From contig NW_024467083.1 of assembly GCF_017591425.1 (NCBI RefSeq), forward strand, positions 16,483,001 through 16,547,000: a DNA stretch of 64,000 nucleotides, written 5' to 3'. Shown piece by piece: positions 10,881-23,085 of the stretch. Position 1 is the stretch's first letter. Each line of letters starts with the position of its first letter. The notes below the pieces were generated by a model, which saw only the letters and a program-made list of their open reading frames with translations, searched no databases and was not told where the DNA came from. The stretch comes from Ochotona curzoniae (taxonomy: Eukaryota > Chordata > Mammalia > Lagomorpha > Ochotonidae). The position numbers were made by a program, and so were the translations under genes.

Positions 10881-13224
10881 TCTAACTTGGCTGCTCTGGC
10901 TTTACCATGAACATGGCTTGTTCTCTAACCTGGCTACGTGGATTATCCATTCCTGAAACTTACTCTATAATCTGTCCTTTCAATGATCCTTTTTCCATTA
11001 AAAAAAAAATCTCCCCCTTCTGTATATACACATATTTTCTGTCAGGAACCTGAAACTCACTAAAATTATCTCCATAATTTAATTTCTAAAGTAGATTGCA
11101 AAGTGAAACACAATACCTGATACTCTCAATGTGCAATAGTCATGAGTACATACCCATTTGCTGCACAATGCACAAAGTTAATAGGGTATTCGAAGCAAAC
11201 GCACAGTAAACACAGCAGGCACAGCCACGCACACACTGTTACCACAATTAAGTGGGCGGGTACATCCCCCACCACTGCATGCAAATTTGGTATGTTCTGT
11301 ATATATTCTGGGAAATTTCCATGCTAATGGTTCAACATCAATGTAGCTCCTGCAAGTTGTTTTTATGTCTTCAACTATTAATAGGAAGATGAGAAATTTC
11401 CTCTTCTACACAGAAACAGTACATTTATAGACTTCAAGGGACCTTGCTGTATCAGAAATACATTCAATCCACCAGATCAGCTATCAAGACTCAAAGACAG
11501 CACGTCAACACTATACTCGTTAGAAATTATCATTGCCTAACCCACAAATGAAGCATGCTACTATAAACAATGCAAAGAGTAACTACATTTCTCCTAATGA
11601 TCCTATAAACAATCTTTTGAAAGAGTAATCTTCCTCATAAGGAGATATGGCTCAGTTCACAGGAGGCTGCAGCATTACTACAGGGAGCCTGTGGTTTCTG
11701 TAAACTTTCCAGACATCTTATACCTGATCTTTTCTGGTAGTGGGGTTTTCACTGTCATATAATTAAATTCTCAGGAAATCATACATTGTTAATAAATGCA
11801 TTTTTGCCTTGTTTCATGTAAATTAGACTTTTATAAATCTCCTGCTTTATTGTAGACACTCAATAACCATGTCACCCACTTAACTGGCAATATGATATGT
11901 GCTGCTTTATTTAATAAAGATTGCTAGACTGTAAATATAAATCAGACTACAAGGGGAAAACATGGCTATAAAAACTAAAAGCATCTGCTATGTCCCTGGC
12001 AATGCTGCCAACAGTCTATCCAAGACATTACACAGTATTGAAGGCAACTAATTTCCAGTCTCTCCTGTGATCTACTTTAAGATCGCTGATCTATGGTTTC
12101 CAGATTATATACCAAAGCTTCCTGGAACACATCAACCAGGTACTTCAGTTTATTTATATTTTCAAGGAAATCACAGTGAAACCCCAAATTTGTCAGATAC
12201 TGCATGAAATTTTAGCTTCCATTAATATTCAGTGCCACCATGAAATTTCACTACATTCTTCCCAATGACCCCCACACCTCTTTGAGAGATTCAAGGTAGA
12301 CATTCAGCTATTGCTGTGACTGACAAGCCAATACAGTGCAAGAATCAAATATAGCACAACACAGAAGGTGGGGAAGTGTGTGACCTCATTTCATGATCTG
12401 AGAAAGCATGCAGTGTGCAACCAACACACACATCCCATTAGTAACTAGGTATTTAAGAATATTTAAAGATAAAATAAAGTAGTTTCTCAATTTACATAGT
12501 TTTGAATAGTCACTATATTGTTAGTTCTGAGCAACTTAATATTCATGTGCTGACTACTCAGTAACAAAACCATTTGCTTCTGGCCAGGAAATAAAATAAT
12601 CACTAAGACACCAAATGAGCTATAAAACAATCAAATTTGAGAGCATCTGCTGTACATTAATTCTAACCTCCTTATCCACAGAGCACAAGTGTATACCATG
12701 GGTCTTCAGAGGTCCCCTCTTTTCGTGCTCAGTTTCTAAAGCAGTTAAAACGTTATTCGTGACAGGATGTACACTATCATTTCACATTAGCAGCATAACA
12801 GATGGAAATGTAATTGTTACCGTTCATTTTTCTCTACTCGTACGTTTACTTCTCGTATTTTCTAGTCTGTCTTTAGTCTAAATAGGACTGCTTTTGAAAG
12901 GGCATCAAGTTTACTGCACATTTGGAAAGAACACCATTGTCGATTTTTGGTAATATGTTTCCTGCCTTTTACTACCGCTACACACAGAAGTATAAAGCAC
13001 TGCTATACAATCAAATGAAGTGTTGCTTAGATGAATTTTCTGAAAGTCAAATACCAATTTCTTTTCCTATGTATTTATGAATAACCTGGGTAAACTATCA
13101 TGAAAATATTAGATTGTGGAATTATGCTAACTATATCACCTTTCATGAAGTTATAAGCCATCTTTGTAATCAGCTCACACAATAGATGGAAGGGTGGGGA
13201 GAGAATGTTACCAAGGAAATTAGA
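10881..13224. other. Unassigned interval, 2.3 kb
   Basis: This is AT-rich unique-looking sequence. Points of note are an 'agtgggcggg' GC-box-like motif near 11249, a CpG-enriched patch at 12720-12860, and an acceptor-like 'acctccttatccacag' ending at 12681. None is joined to a convincing gene structure. Confidence 0.45.
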
Positions 13225-13750
13225 GGAATTTAAAAAAAACTTTATTAATTTCTTATGTCTTTGGGATGTACTGCTAGGTTACTCATTTGATGCACTTTCT
13301 TTTCGAGTTTTGCTTTTGATGAAGGTACTTACTGCTCTACATTGTTAAAACTACTGTAGCTATATCCCAATTCCATGTGATGTTCCCATTTTTATTAGTT
13401 CAAAGAAATCTCTTAATATTCCTTTTGATTTCTGCAATAACCCATTATTCTTGCAGGAATAGGGTGTTCAATCTCCATGTATTTATATAGCTTCTAGTTT
13501 TCTATTGTTATTTTCCAGATTTATTCCACTGCCACTGATAAAATACTGTCTTTTCTGATAACTTGAGATTTGTTTTACGGCCTGGTATATGATCTACCTG
13601 CAGGACACTATATGTATGCTACACGTGTGTCTGCGTGTATAAACATCAATGTAAGTATAAAATCTACAGCTTAATAGAATGGAATGGGATGGAAAGTTGT
13701 GTCTGGTTTATCTGTCCATTACTGTATTGTAGTTTATGTCACTTTAACTG
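13225..13750 (-). mobile_element. L1 ORF2 mid-region, antisense
   Basis: The reverse complement matches the L1 ORF2 central region. On the plus strand the recognisable phrases are 'tgttcaatctccatgtattt', 'gatttattccactgccactg' and 'ggcctggtatatgatctacc'. It is old and frame-broken. Confidence 0.65.
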
Positions 13751-14328
13751 AATTCATACCAAACAGAGAACATAGTAAAGTGTGTGCCACAGATACTGAA
13801 ATTATTTTACTGAGGAATAAACCCCATTGACTATCATAGCTACAGCAACAAATTAGTCTTTAACCAAACTATGTATCTCATGGCTTCTCTGTCAAGTTGG
13901 GTGACATACAATATAAAAGGAAAATTAAACCTACAAGAATACATGGCTGAGAAAGAAGGTAGCAAGACAGTTAAAATATCAGATGGTTCAAAAGATTATA
14001 CAACTTACAGATAAAGACTCAGCTGCTCCAAAAAACTTCAGACAAGTGTGACACCAAAGTGGACCATGTGAACTTAAGAACTTAAGATAAAGGGTACATA
14101 TTTGCCAAGGACTTCAATTGTAATATAAATTAAAATGTTTTTCTCAAACATTAAAGTGTTAATTCCCTGTCAAATGAAGTATTCAACAACTAAAATATAA
14201 TAGGAGGGACTATAGTTGGGCAGAAATACAGGCAAGCGTTATCACTAATAACGAAATAAAAATATCAGTTCATTCATATACAGTAAATCTTTAAATTATA
14301 GCAGTGATTAAAAATTGAACAAATCTTT
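13751..14328. other. Unassigned AT-rich interval
   Basis: No repeat, exon or RNA gene could be recognised. This is the integration neighbourhood of the following SINE. Confidence 0.45.
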
Positions 14329-14340
14329 AAAGTAAAAATT

Positions 14341-14667
14341 TTTTTAAAGATTTATTTTTATTATTTTTTTATTGGAAAGGCAGATATACAGAGAGGAGAG
14401 ACAGAGAGGAAGATCTTCCGTCCGATGATTCACTCCCCAAGTGACAGCAACGGCCGATGCTATGCCGATCCAAAGCCAGGAGACTCTTCCGGGTCTCCCA
14501 CATGGGTGCAGGGTCCCAAAGCCTTGGGCTGTCCTCAACTGCTCTCCTGGGCCATAGGCAGGGAGCTGGAAGGGAAGCGGGGCTGCCGGGATTAGAACCG
14601 GTGCCCATATGGGATCCCGGGCGTGCAAGGCGAGGACTTAACCACTTGCGCCACCGCGCCAGGCCCT
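14341..14667 (-). mobile_element. CSINE, young full-length copy
   Basis: This is an antisense copy close to the youngest consensus, with intact head 'ccaccgcgccaggccc' (complement) and a long A/T tail at 14341-14375. It is flanked by near-identical direct repeats, AAAGTAAAAATT at 14329-14340 and AAAGTAAAATT at 14668-14678. These fit a target-site duplication from L1-mediated insertion and indicate recent arrival. Confidence 0.93.
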
Positions 14668-16737
14668 AAAGTAAAATTTGACAAAACTCAACACTAGCAG
14701 CAAAACTTACTGCAGCATTTATCTTAGCTCTTACAAGAGGGACAACAAGTGTTTTGTCTTTCCATGTCCAGCTTCTTGACTTCTGTGGGGAGCAGGGATT
14801 ACAGACACCCAGACAGAGCAGAATGGAATACAAATTAAGGCTGGATCTCCCTCATCTCCAGCACTACCATTCACACACTGCTGAGTGCCTGGTTGTAATC
14901 CCCAATGGCAGTAAGTCCAGGGAGGATACCTGCTGAGACTGACCACAGGAGCTAAAAGTACATCTTCTCAACTGAAGAAGAATTCCTCTCTAACTTTGTT
15001 CAAAAACTATGTATTTAGCAAAAATTCCTTTACAGCCCCCAGCCACCTCAAGGCAAGCACTGCTAAACTAAACCTGCATTTCTTGAGAAGTAACACCCCC
15101 ATCTGTGGAAGTAAATAAAGCCTCATTTCCCAGTCAGTTTTGACATCAGTTCTGGCCCTGTGTTTCCAGCCACCCTCAATCACTGGTCCACACATCCTTT
15201 ACACACATGCTTCCTGTTACTCCTTTGTTTTCCATTCCCACATGCTGAGCACCTTACACATGAGTATAGGTTAAACATCTCAAGTCTGAAATCTGAAAAT
15301 CAAAATGCCCCAAAGCATGAAATTTAAATAAGCTCTTAAGTTCACAATTTTGTTAGGAAAGATCAAATTGTAAGGTCTAAGTAAACAGTGCAACCACTCC
15401 CTCCCCACCATCAGCCCAAAAGAAGTCTGACATACAAAAGTTTCAATTCCAAGCACCTCCAAAGACAGATATTCTAGGACCTGGTATTTTCCTTATTACT
15501 CTCCTTTTGCTTCATTCCCACTTAACCTATTTTACCAAGAACCTGTTCCACAACTTTATGCCATGTATCACATATCACTTCCCTCTCCCTCATACATGAA
15601 ATGTCTAGTTTCAACAGAAGCTTTTGGACTTTGCCCCACTGGGACCACTGAATGGACAACCAAGTGGTCCCTTTGCAAATCAAAGACACTCCTCTCAAGA
15701 GACTTTACTCCTAGCTGCTAGAAACTAATCTGACATCCTGGTTTGATCCCACAGGTAAGCGAGAGGATAATGTGAGTGGTATTCAGCAGGCATGGCACTA
15801 ACATGAGCAACTACTTGGAAGAGCACCATTTTCACATCTCCAAACCTCCAGTGCCAATCCCTCACCATTCACTTATAACAACAAAATCCATCAATGTTTT
15901 CACAAGTACCAAATATGCTGGTTGAACAGTCTCTTGACTGCTACATGATTTTACGTTACTTTTTCATAGAATTCAGGATAATGATTCCTCCTGGATTTCT
16001 TCCCAGGCCACTTACCCACATTATGACATTTTTGCTTAGTGCCCACTGCCCTTACTGTGCAGTAAATGTCCCTCGGAGTTCATATTTTGGCCTCCCTCTA
16101 CATCACTCAGTTGTGACTTCAATAAATCCCAAATAAGCTCAGGATTCTCATCTGCATTCTGAAGTAGTTATCGCAATTTCTTAAGGTCAAAATACGTAAG
16201 GGAGGTAAGCACATGGATAATGCGCAATGCAGACAGGAGAAGCAGTGCCAAGATCTCCAGGCAGAAATTGTCTGGTATAGTTGAAGTACATCAGAGCCAG
16301 AGTGGCTGGACTGGACAGAGAACTGTCTCAGTATATGCAAGCCTTTGATATCAGTAATAGAAATTATGCCTTGAAATACTGTAGCTTCGTATTAGTACAA
16401 CTTGAAATGTCAGCCATTACCGAGAACTTTTGCTCCTCTGACATTAGCAATGTTCACTTCCTATGCAACTTTCTCAGAGAAGTTTCTTTCTGACAAATCC
16501 TAACCACCAAATTCTCTGAACTCCTGATTTCACATGGTTAATATCTGGTACATGCTACCATACATTTACATATATTGTTTTTTCTAGATACATGTCTAGG
16601 ACATAAAGTGGGACTTCAAAAACTTGTGTAAATGGAACTGGAGGTGTTCTAGTGCAAAGACTTAAAATCTACGTATATATATAACAGCTCAAAGTTTATG
16701 AAGGGGTGAGCATTTGGTCTTGTAACTTCCTCCTAAT
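14668..16737. other. Unassigned interval, 2 kb
   Basis: It contains a putative old repeat at about 15265-15350 (listed separately) and a strong isolated donor-like sequence CACAG|GTAAGC at 15754 whose upstream frames all hit stops. 'gggacttcaaaaacttgtg' near 16611 resembles a mariner-type terminal motif. No gene is recognised. Confidence 0.4.
15265..15350 (+). repeat. Possible ancient DNA-transposon-like repeat
   Basis: The run 'ctcaagtctgaaatctgaaa' followed by 'caaaatgccccaaagcatga' resembles a common mammalian repeat with the pattern AAATCTGAAATCCAAAATGCTCC. The family is not resolved. Confidence 0.3.
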
Positions 16738-16895
16738 AAAGATCATAGAAGGTAGTCGATAATAGCTCAAGGAGCAGGGTCCCTACACCCATTTATAAGG
16801 CCTGGATTGGGTTCCTGGATCCTAGCTGGACCAGCCTTTGTTAGGCAGACAACTTGGGAATGAACCAATGCATGAAAACTCTGCTTCAAGCAATA
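16738..16895 (+). mobile_element. CSINE, central-3' fragment
   Basis: 'agctcaaggagcagggtccc', 'gggttcctggatcctagct' and 'cttgggaatgaaccaatgca' follow the right half of the C-repeat. The head is missing or too diverged to see. Confidence 0.5.
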
Positions 16896-18526
16896 ATTTT
16901 AAAAATTCATGGAAAATCTGTAGTATGAAGAACCCTTCATGGATCCAAATTTTTCTCATAAAAATTATTTTCTCATTCTATTTTTCCACAATCCTTATAA
17001 AGTGCCTCACACCTCTTACTAGACCCTGTAGACTCTGGCCTCTGGAACAACTCAATCTGTCTCCCTCCCTTTCCTCACTTTTTAACTCTGCTTTCAAAGA
17101 TCAAGTAAGTCTTAAATAAAATCCAAAATAATTTTCATAGATGGGTTCCAACAACACAGACTGCAATCGGCTGCGTCAATATACTCAGTAGTATGGAAAT
17201 ACATTTAAAAAATTGATAGAAGCACACTGAAATTTCAGTTAACCCAATTTTATTATGTTAGAAAATAAATATTTACAATTCATTTCAAGTAATTTTACTG
17301 TGGTTCCTGTATTGCTTTCCAAGATATAAAATAGTTAAGCTTCCCAACAGAAAATTAAGCCTTTTCTAGATGAAAAAAGGCAGAACCACTCATTCAAACA
17401 TCAAGATAAAAGCTGGTATTTGTAGAGTTTCCTTTAGAGAATGTCAGAAGAATATCACCAGTCAGTACCCACATAGGTACTTACACCACAAGTTACTCAA
17501 TCTCCCTAAAATCCAAGCACCGGTAATGAAAACTTCAATACTGGTGGATCCACTGACAAGCCTCAAGAAAGCCTGGGCAAAGAGCTTTCAGCAATCACTG
17601 TCCATCATAGTTACTTTTAGAAAGGCATATGCTTGCAGCTGTGGTCAAACCACAACTCAACCAATGATTCTTTATCACAGGATGTCTCCCTGGGGACAAT
17701 CTTCTGGGTGCTGACAGGGCGAACAAGGGACCCCAGCACAGTGAACCCCACACTGGGAAACCCCTGTGAGAAACAACAGATCAAGTCCAAATACCAGCAC
17801 TTGGCTCAGGACCTTTCAGGAAGAATGCTTTTCTTTTTACTGTGTCACCAAAAAAGACAGACAAGGAAGAGTGAAAAGACAACAGAGGGACCCTAGCATT
17901 TGTGCATGTCTACCATGTAATGTACTATTCAGAAGCATTTCCAGAGCTTTCCTGAAGAGAGCCTCAGTGACTGTAGCTGGCATTATTGCAATCAGAATTT
18001 AAAGCCACTACTGAAGCACAAGCATCCAAAAACAGCATGTTAGGTATACATCTGACGTTTATGTTTTTATAAATGTCGTTATTGTAAAGAGAACTGATCG
18101 TGTATTTGATATGTACAGTTCAAAGAGAAGTCACACTTCCCTTGTTCCCCCGTTTCCCCAAGATGGTTCCCTCCTTTACTGCCTCCTTTCCCTGACAGTA
18201 TTTGCAGAGTCTTAACTTTAATTCATTATATATTCAGACTTGCCTTGTTACTATCCTTAATATAGTGGGGTCTCTTATTCCAACATATAACACATCAAAT
18301 GCCCACACTGTAAATCAGCCTCATTCTCTAAATAACCCTAAAAAACAAAGCAAATCAAATTGGTAAGGAAATTACCAATATTATCCCTTTATCCTCTGGG
18401 CAGGCCTAAAAGTTTAACAGTGATGGTTACTTTTCTAATTAATGCTATCACAAATATCTGACTTCACTCCTAACTTAACTGTAACAGGCATCAATTTTAG
18501 CAATTTTGCAATTCAAAGACTGAATC
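16896..18526. other. Unassigned interval
   Basis: Overlapping open frames on + at 17370-18002 (114, 87 and 78 codons) lack splice support and resemble no family I know. No repeat is recognised. Confidence 0.4.
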
Positions 18527-18690
18527 AGGGCAGAGTGTGGCACAGCTCTTAAGACACGGCCTCCTGTTCTGGGTTGTCTAGGTTCAATTCCTGGCTCTAC
18601 CAATAATTTAAGTTCCTGCCAATGCACTCTGGAAGATGCCAGGTTATGGCTCAAGTTCTTGCATCCCTGCTACCCAGCTGGGAAATCCAA
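18527..18690 (+). mobile_element. CSINE left half (head fragment)
   Basis: This is the 5' half of an old C-repeat ('gtgtggcacagctcttaaga', 'aggttcaattcctggctcta', 'ctcaagttcttgcatccctg'). It stops in mid-body and is immediately followed by an antisense copy. Confidence 0.6.
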
Positions 18691-18915
18691 ACCGAACTCT
18701 GGGCTCATGGCTTCAACCTGATCCAGGCAGGAGCTTCTTCCAAGTCTCCCACTTAGACACAGGGCTCTAAGGACTTGAGCCATCCTCTGCCGCCTTCCCA
18801 GGCCATAAGCAGAGAGCTGGATCACAAGTGTAGCAGCAAGGACATGAACCAGCACCCATTTTGAATGTCAGTCCCACAATCAGAAGCTTGGATTACTATG
18901 CCATGGTGCTGGTCC
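18691..18915 (-). mobile_element. CSINE, antisense, lacking tail
   Basis: The reverse complement of the C-repeat runs from mid-right body ('catggcttcaacctgatcca') to the head ('gccatggtgctggtccc'). Joined to the preceding plus-strand head fragment it forms an inverted chimera in which neither copy retains its A-rich tail. Confidence 0.7.
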
Positions 18916-19424
18916 CAAAAGAGAATTATTACGTGACTTGTTTTGTTGCCAAAAAACCCCACCCTTCTACAGCTTAAACAGCCTTTTCTCCTTTGCTATC
19001 ACTTAGAGCAAAAGGCAACAGTGCATGTCAATATCAACACACCATCATACACTCAGCATTAGGACATCAAATCACTACATAGTGAAGTGAAAAATTAATG
19101 TAGTTATTGAAGAAACATGAAAACTCATGATTTAAAACATTTGTCACTATTTACAAAACACTGTGAATTCAGAGTTCAGTTGTAATTCACAAATGAAGAA
19201 CAATGATTAGTAAACTACGTAAGAATCCTACACCAGGTCTACCAATGCAACAGTCTTTGTCTGATCTCCTGGGCAGAAACAGGCACACTGGACTACCATG
19301 GTTGGCCTGGTGTGGTAGCAGTCACAGTGCCATAAATGAATCAGAAATCACATCTGCAATCACTCAGCATGCGCTCACAGCCTACCTATACTCAATATGT
19401 GGATTACCTGTGTCTACATCCTCA
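18916..19424. other. Unassigned interval
   Basis: A 76-codon open frame (19203-19433, +) has no supporting context. The rest is unique-looking. Confidence 0.4.
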
Positions 19425-19550
19425 GTACTTTGAGGAAGATTATTCTCTCCCTTTTACAAGTAAGCGAACTGAAGTCTAGAAAATCAGGCAACTGGCCCAA
19501 GATCACCAAGCTTAACAAACATCCAATGATAGGATTTTGGCTTTAGCTAT
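19425..19550 (-). mobile_element. MIR SINE, antisense
   Basis: 'ttattctctcccttttacaa', 'aactgaagtctagaaaatca' and 'gcaactggcccaagatcacc' follow the reverse-complement order of the MIR core. Confidence 0.5.
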
Positions 19551-20194
19551 TTTCCTATGGAGCTTTCTATTTTTTGCTTGTTGAACATCATGGTTAGTGC
19601 TGCATTAAGCCTATGATTATAGAGTAGGTTGAAATTATGTTTTTGCAAAAATTAGAGAAAAGGGAAGTAAGGAATTCAGAAGAAGTCATGGAAAGTGGAA
19701 CATATTAGAGTTGTACCTATGAAATACATGAAATCTGTTCTCTATATTGAAATTTCTTTTAAGATAATGCTAAGAAATGGAAAATTACAGTCTGTTTTCC
19801 TTTGCAGTTTCATTCCTGTTACTGTTCTGATTACCAGACTATAAAACTAGCCCGTAATTTTGAACCTCACAGCACTCTTCCACTTAATTCTGTCTGTTGG
19901 TGGGATCATCAGATGGCCATGCTATTAGGTATAACAACAGAATATCTATCATTGATGAGCTATTCAGAGGCCTTTCAAAATATGGAAGGCCTGAAAACAT
20001 AGAATGTGTAATCACAAAACTTTAAAACTTCCAAATTAAGATTAAATATTTCCATAAGTCAAAAATACCATGGACATAATCACCATTACTCAGTTATTTT
20101 AAAGCTTTTTTACATGAAAGAAAGGCATACACATACATAAACACAAACATGATCTATCCACTAGGTCCCTTCATAAACGTACGTAACAGCCAGG
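19551..20194. other. Unassigned interval holding one exon-like stretch
   Basis: Apart from the candidate exon at 19808-19928, nothing is recognised here. Confidence 0.4.
19808..19928 (+). other. Candidate exon (weak)
   Basis: The acceptor CTGTTTTCCTTTGCAG is close to ideal and the interval ends TTAG|GTATAA. Only one of three frames is open across it (40 codons + 1 nt), beginning F-H-S-C-Y-C-S-D-Y-Q. The frame continues 23 codons past the donor to a stop. No protein family is recognised. Its exit phase does not match the entry phase of the candidate at 22272. Confidence 0.2.
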
Positions 20195-20395
20195 ATTTGG
20201 TTAGGACAAAGTCTAAAACTCAAAGTCTTCCACATGGTTAGCAGAACGCCAACTGCTTGAGTTACCATCTTCTGCCACAAAGGGAGCTAGTGAACAGGAA
20301 GCTGGAATTAAGGGAAAACTCAGGACTTGAGCCCAGGGTCTCCACTAGGGGATGGAATGGCATCTTACCCAGTGTGCTAAATACCCACTATGGCA
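20195..20395 (-). mobile_element. CSINE, old antisense copy
   Basis: 'ctgcttgagttaccatcttc', 'gtgaacaggaagctggaatt' and 'cccagtgtgctaaatacccac' follow the antisense older C-repeat subfamily. Confidence 0.5.
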
Positions 20396-20992
20396 TTCAT
20401 TGCAGTTCAGTTACATTTGAAAATAATCTGTAAGTCTCTAATAAAAAGTCTGTCCATGCTGAGTATTTAATTATACACTGTGGTCAATTTCATCACAGCC
20501 AGAGAATTTCAAAAGAAAACCTGTATATATATATATATTTCTTAGTTTCATAGTCATGTAATATACAATGTGAATAAAGGTCTAAGTATCTTATATGATT
20601 TTGAGATAGGATACAGTGATATTGACAGATCAGTTTATGGCATCTCGTTACCTGAACTGAGAAGTAGAACCAAGCAAAAAGACCTTAGGGAAAAGCAGGA
20701 TACATTATCAGAAAAATGCCATATACCCTGCCCATTTGAGTCAAGTTATCCCATTTACTGAAGTGTTCTCAAAAATGGAAAAATGGTATGGAAAGACTGA
20801 GCCACAAAATGTCTGACAAAGCATGCATGTAACACCCAAAATTCCAATTTGATCTAAATTGCCTAATAAGCAGTGATTCAAAAAGGCATGATTGAAACAG
20901 TTCATAAGAACAGTTTGGCCAAGGAACACGAATGTAACTCCCTTCTTTGCTGTATGTGTACATGCACATGTGTGTCTAACAAACTAAATGCA
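20396..20992. other. Unassigned interval with short (TA)n
   Basis: A short TA tract lies at about 20524-20539. No gene or other repeat is recognised. Confidence 0.45.
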
Positions 20993-21003
20993 TGTATTTG
21001 ATA

Positions 21004-21329
21004 AGTCCCAGCACAGTGGCTTAGCAGCTAGAGTCCCCACCTTGAATACGCCGGACCCCTTATGGGCACCCGTTTTAATCCCAGCAGCCCTGCTTCCCAT
21101 CCAGCTCCCTGCTTGTGGCCTGGGAAAGCAGTTGAGGAAGGCCGAAAGCCTTGGGATCCTCTATTTGTATGGGTGATCCGGAAAAGTTCCTGGCTTCAGA
21201 TCGGTTCAGCTCCCACCACTGTGGTCTTTTGGTGAGTCAGTCATCAGAAGGAAGATCTTCCTTTCTCTCCTCTGTATATCTGACTTTGCAATAAAAAATA
21301 AGTCATTTTTAAAAAGTGCAAAAAGGTAC
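21004..21329 (+). mobile_element. CSINE, full length
   Basis: This is a complete C-repeat from 'gtcccagcacagtggcttag' to 'gactttgcaataaaaaataa'. GTATTTGATAA at 20993-21003 and GTATTTCATAA at 21330-21340 flank it, one mismatch apart, and define a target-site duplication. Confidence 0.88.
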
Positions 21330-21340
21330 GTATTTCATAA

Positions 21341-22607
21341 CAGCAAATTACCAAAGGCGTACTTAAAATCCTGACTCCGGGCAAAGCTGTTAAGCAGCAC
21401 ATACATGGATGTTAAGGAGAGGACTTTGATGCACTTTAGGTGCTGTCAACAGGTAACCTACATCTACAGCACCCTTATCCACTCCTTCACAGTGGGAAGG
21501 AGGATAGAAACAATATTCCCCCCATTCGTTGTCAGCAGGATTTCAGTTTAAGCTCTGCAAGTCCCTGTGGAAATTAGGCAACCGGAAAGAAAACACACCC
21601 CACCACAGCAGCAGCCAGAAGCGATGACAGCTGTGGGACTGAGGTTTGTTAAGCTTCTGGGGAAAGCTTCTGGCCGTCATCCCCATCAGGGCTCCAGTGG
21701 CTGAGATGACAGCTAGCCTCTTCCTGGGATTACAGCCCCTCACATTTTCCTCAAGGTAGGATCCGTTATTGTCAGTCTCTCCTCCCTGAAGAGTTTCTCT
21801 TGTTAAATCCTTCTCCCTAAGTCTTCCAGTGCTTCCTCTTTTCGTGTTTTAGAAACTCCAGTGATCTCTCAGGTATGACTACGTGACTTTTTATTTTAGA
21901 AATGCTGAAAATTCAGACCATAAACATGTGCTACGCTTGTGATACTAGGGGGGTGTGGGGTTTTGGTTAACAGCTATGTTGTAGTTCATCATAGTATTTC
22001 CTTTTTTGGTCTCTGGAACAATGCACATTTTTCTTATGATTTTAAATAGCCTTGGGTGCCTATTTTCCTTGCTAAAATTTTTAAAGGAATGGGAAAATAA
22101 CGACTGCAAAGGGTTGATATCCCAACTAAGATGAAAGAAAAATATTCATATTTACTACAAGACTTCCTGAGAAATTCATACACTGCACATGATTTTCAGG
22201 ATCTTCTAACTGAGCACCTGCTTTAAAAATTGGCATTCAATAGTTACCTCACCCTGTTCACCTGTTTCCAGGACTCAACATCAAGAGCCTACCAAGGACA
22301 CTTCACATGGCAAGATTTCCTCCACACGATTGAAAATTAAAAATGAGAACCTGAATCCTGCTGAGAAGCTCTTTCACTTACTCCAAAGGCATTTTCAGGT
22401 AATAATTTAGTACGAGTTTTTATATGAATAGACTATATAATGGTTGGTTCGTAACTATATTGTGATTTTAAAGGCAATTAAAGATTGATCATAGACTAGG
22501 AAAAACTATAACCTATAGCTTACCAAGCTGATTTCGTAAATCTGAGCTAGTGGAACGTTACGTAACCCTTGAATACAGACTAGCATAGAATAATTTAACA
22601 TTTTGAA
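21341..22607. other. Unassigned interval holding one exon-like stretch
   Basis: It contains the candidate exon at 22272-22398 and, near 21755, an AAG|GTAGGA donor-like site without an open upstream frame. No repeat is recognised. Confidence 0.4.
22272..22398 (+). other. Candidate exon (weak)
   Basis: A pyrimidine-rich acceptor ending CCTGTTTCCAG precedes 127 nt that are open in one frame (1 nt + 42 codons) and end TTTTCAG|GTAATA. The peptide is hydrophilic and lysine-rich and ends near N-P-A-E-K-L-F-H-L-L-Q-R-H-F-Q. Length and signals are typical of an internal coding exon. No homolog is known to me, and a chance match remains likelier. Confidence 0.22.
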
Positions 22608-22770
22608 AGGACTTTGATTTATTTAGTTGAAAGGTAGAGTTAGAGGGGAAAAAAAATACTTTTCTTCCACTGGCTCATTAGTCAAATGGCGACAACAGCC
22701 AAGACAGGGCCAGGCCAAAGCCAGCAGCAGGGTCTGTCCAAGATCTCCCAGGTAGGTACAGAGGCGATCT
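22608..22770 (-). mobile_element. CSINE 3' half, antisense
   Basis: It starts with the tail side 'tttatttagttgaaaggtag', continues 'cttccactggctcattagtc' and 'gccaggccaaagccagcagc', and breaks off after 'gatctcccaggtaggtacag'. The head half is missing. Confidence 0.55.
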
Positions 22771-22954
22771 TCCACTGGTGAGTGTATGTATAATCTCTGA
22801 AGAAAAATATTAAATACTTCATAACAATCTTCAGTCTTCCCTTCCAAAGAAGCTTAATCAATGTCACCATCCAAATCAGCTAAGGATTATCTGGAGAAAT
22901 GGTGGCACATCCCTATTGAGTTCCAATCAAGAATAAAATTATCGTTCTCATTGA

Positions 22955-23085
22955 CATTTGTTGAGCAATAACTATGGGCAGATACTGAGTGATTCATACC
23001 ATATGAACCTTTCATTCACTCCAGCTTGATTATTTTCATTTAATGGATAAACAAATTTGAAGAGACTGAGTGGACTAAGTTGTGT
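22955..23085 (-). mobile_element. MIR SINE, antisense
   Basis: 'attattttcatttaatggat' and 'aacaaatttgaagagactga' match the reverse complement of the MIR core, in which a '...ccattttacagatgaggaaactgag' pattern is expected. Confidence 0.5.

Noticed and set aside
15620..15754. Interval ending in a strong donor CACAG|GTAAGC
   Set aside because: All three frames hit a stop before the donor and the upstream acceptor is poor.
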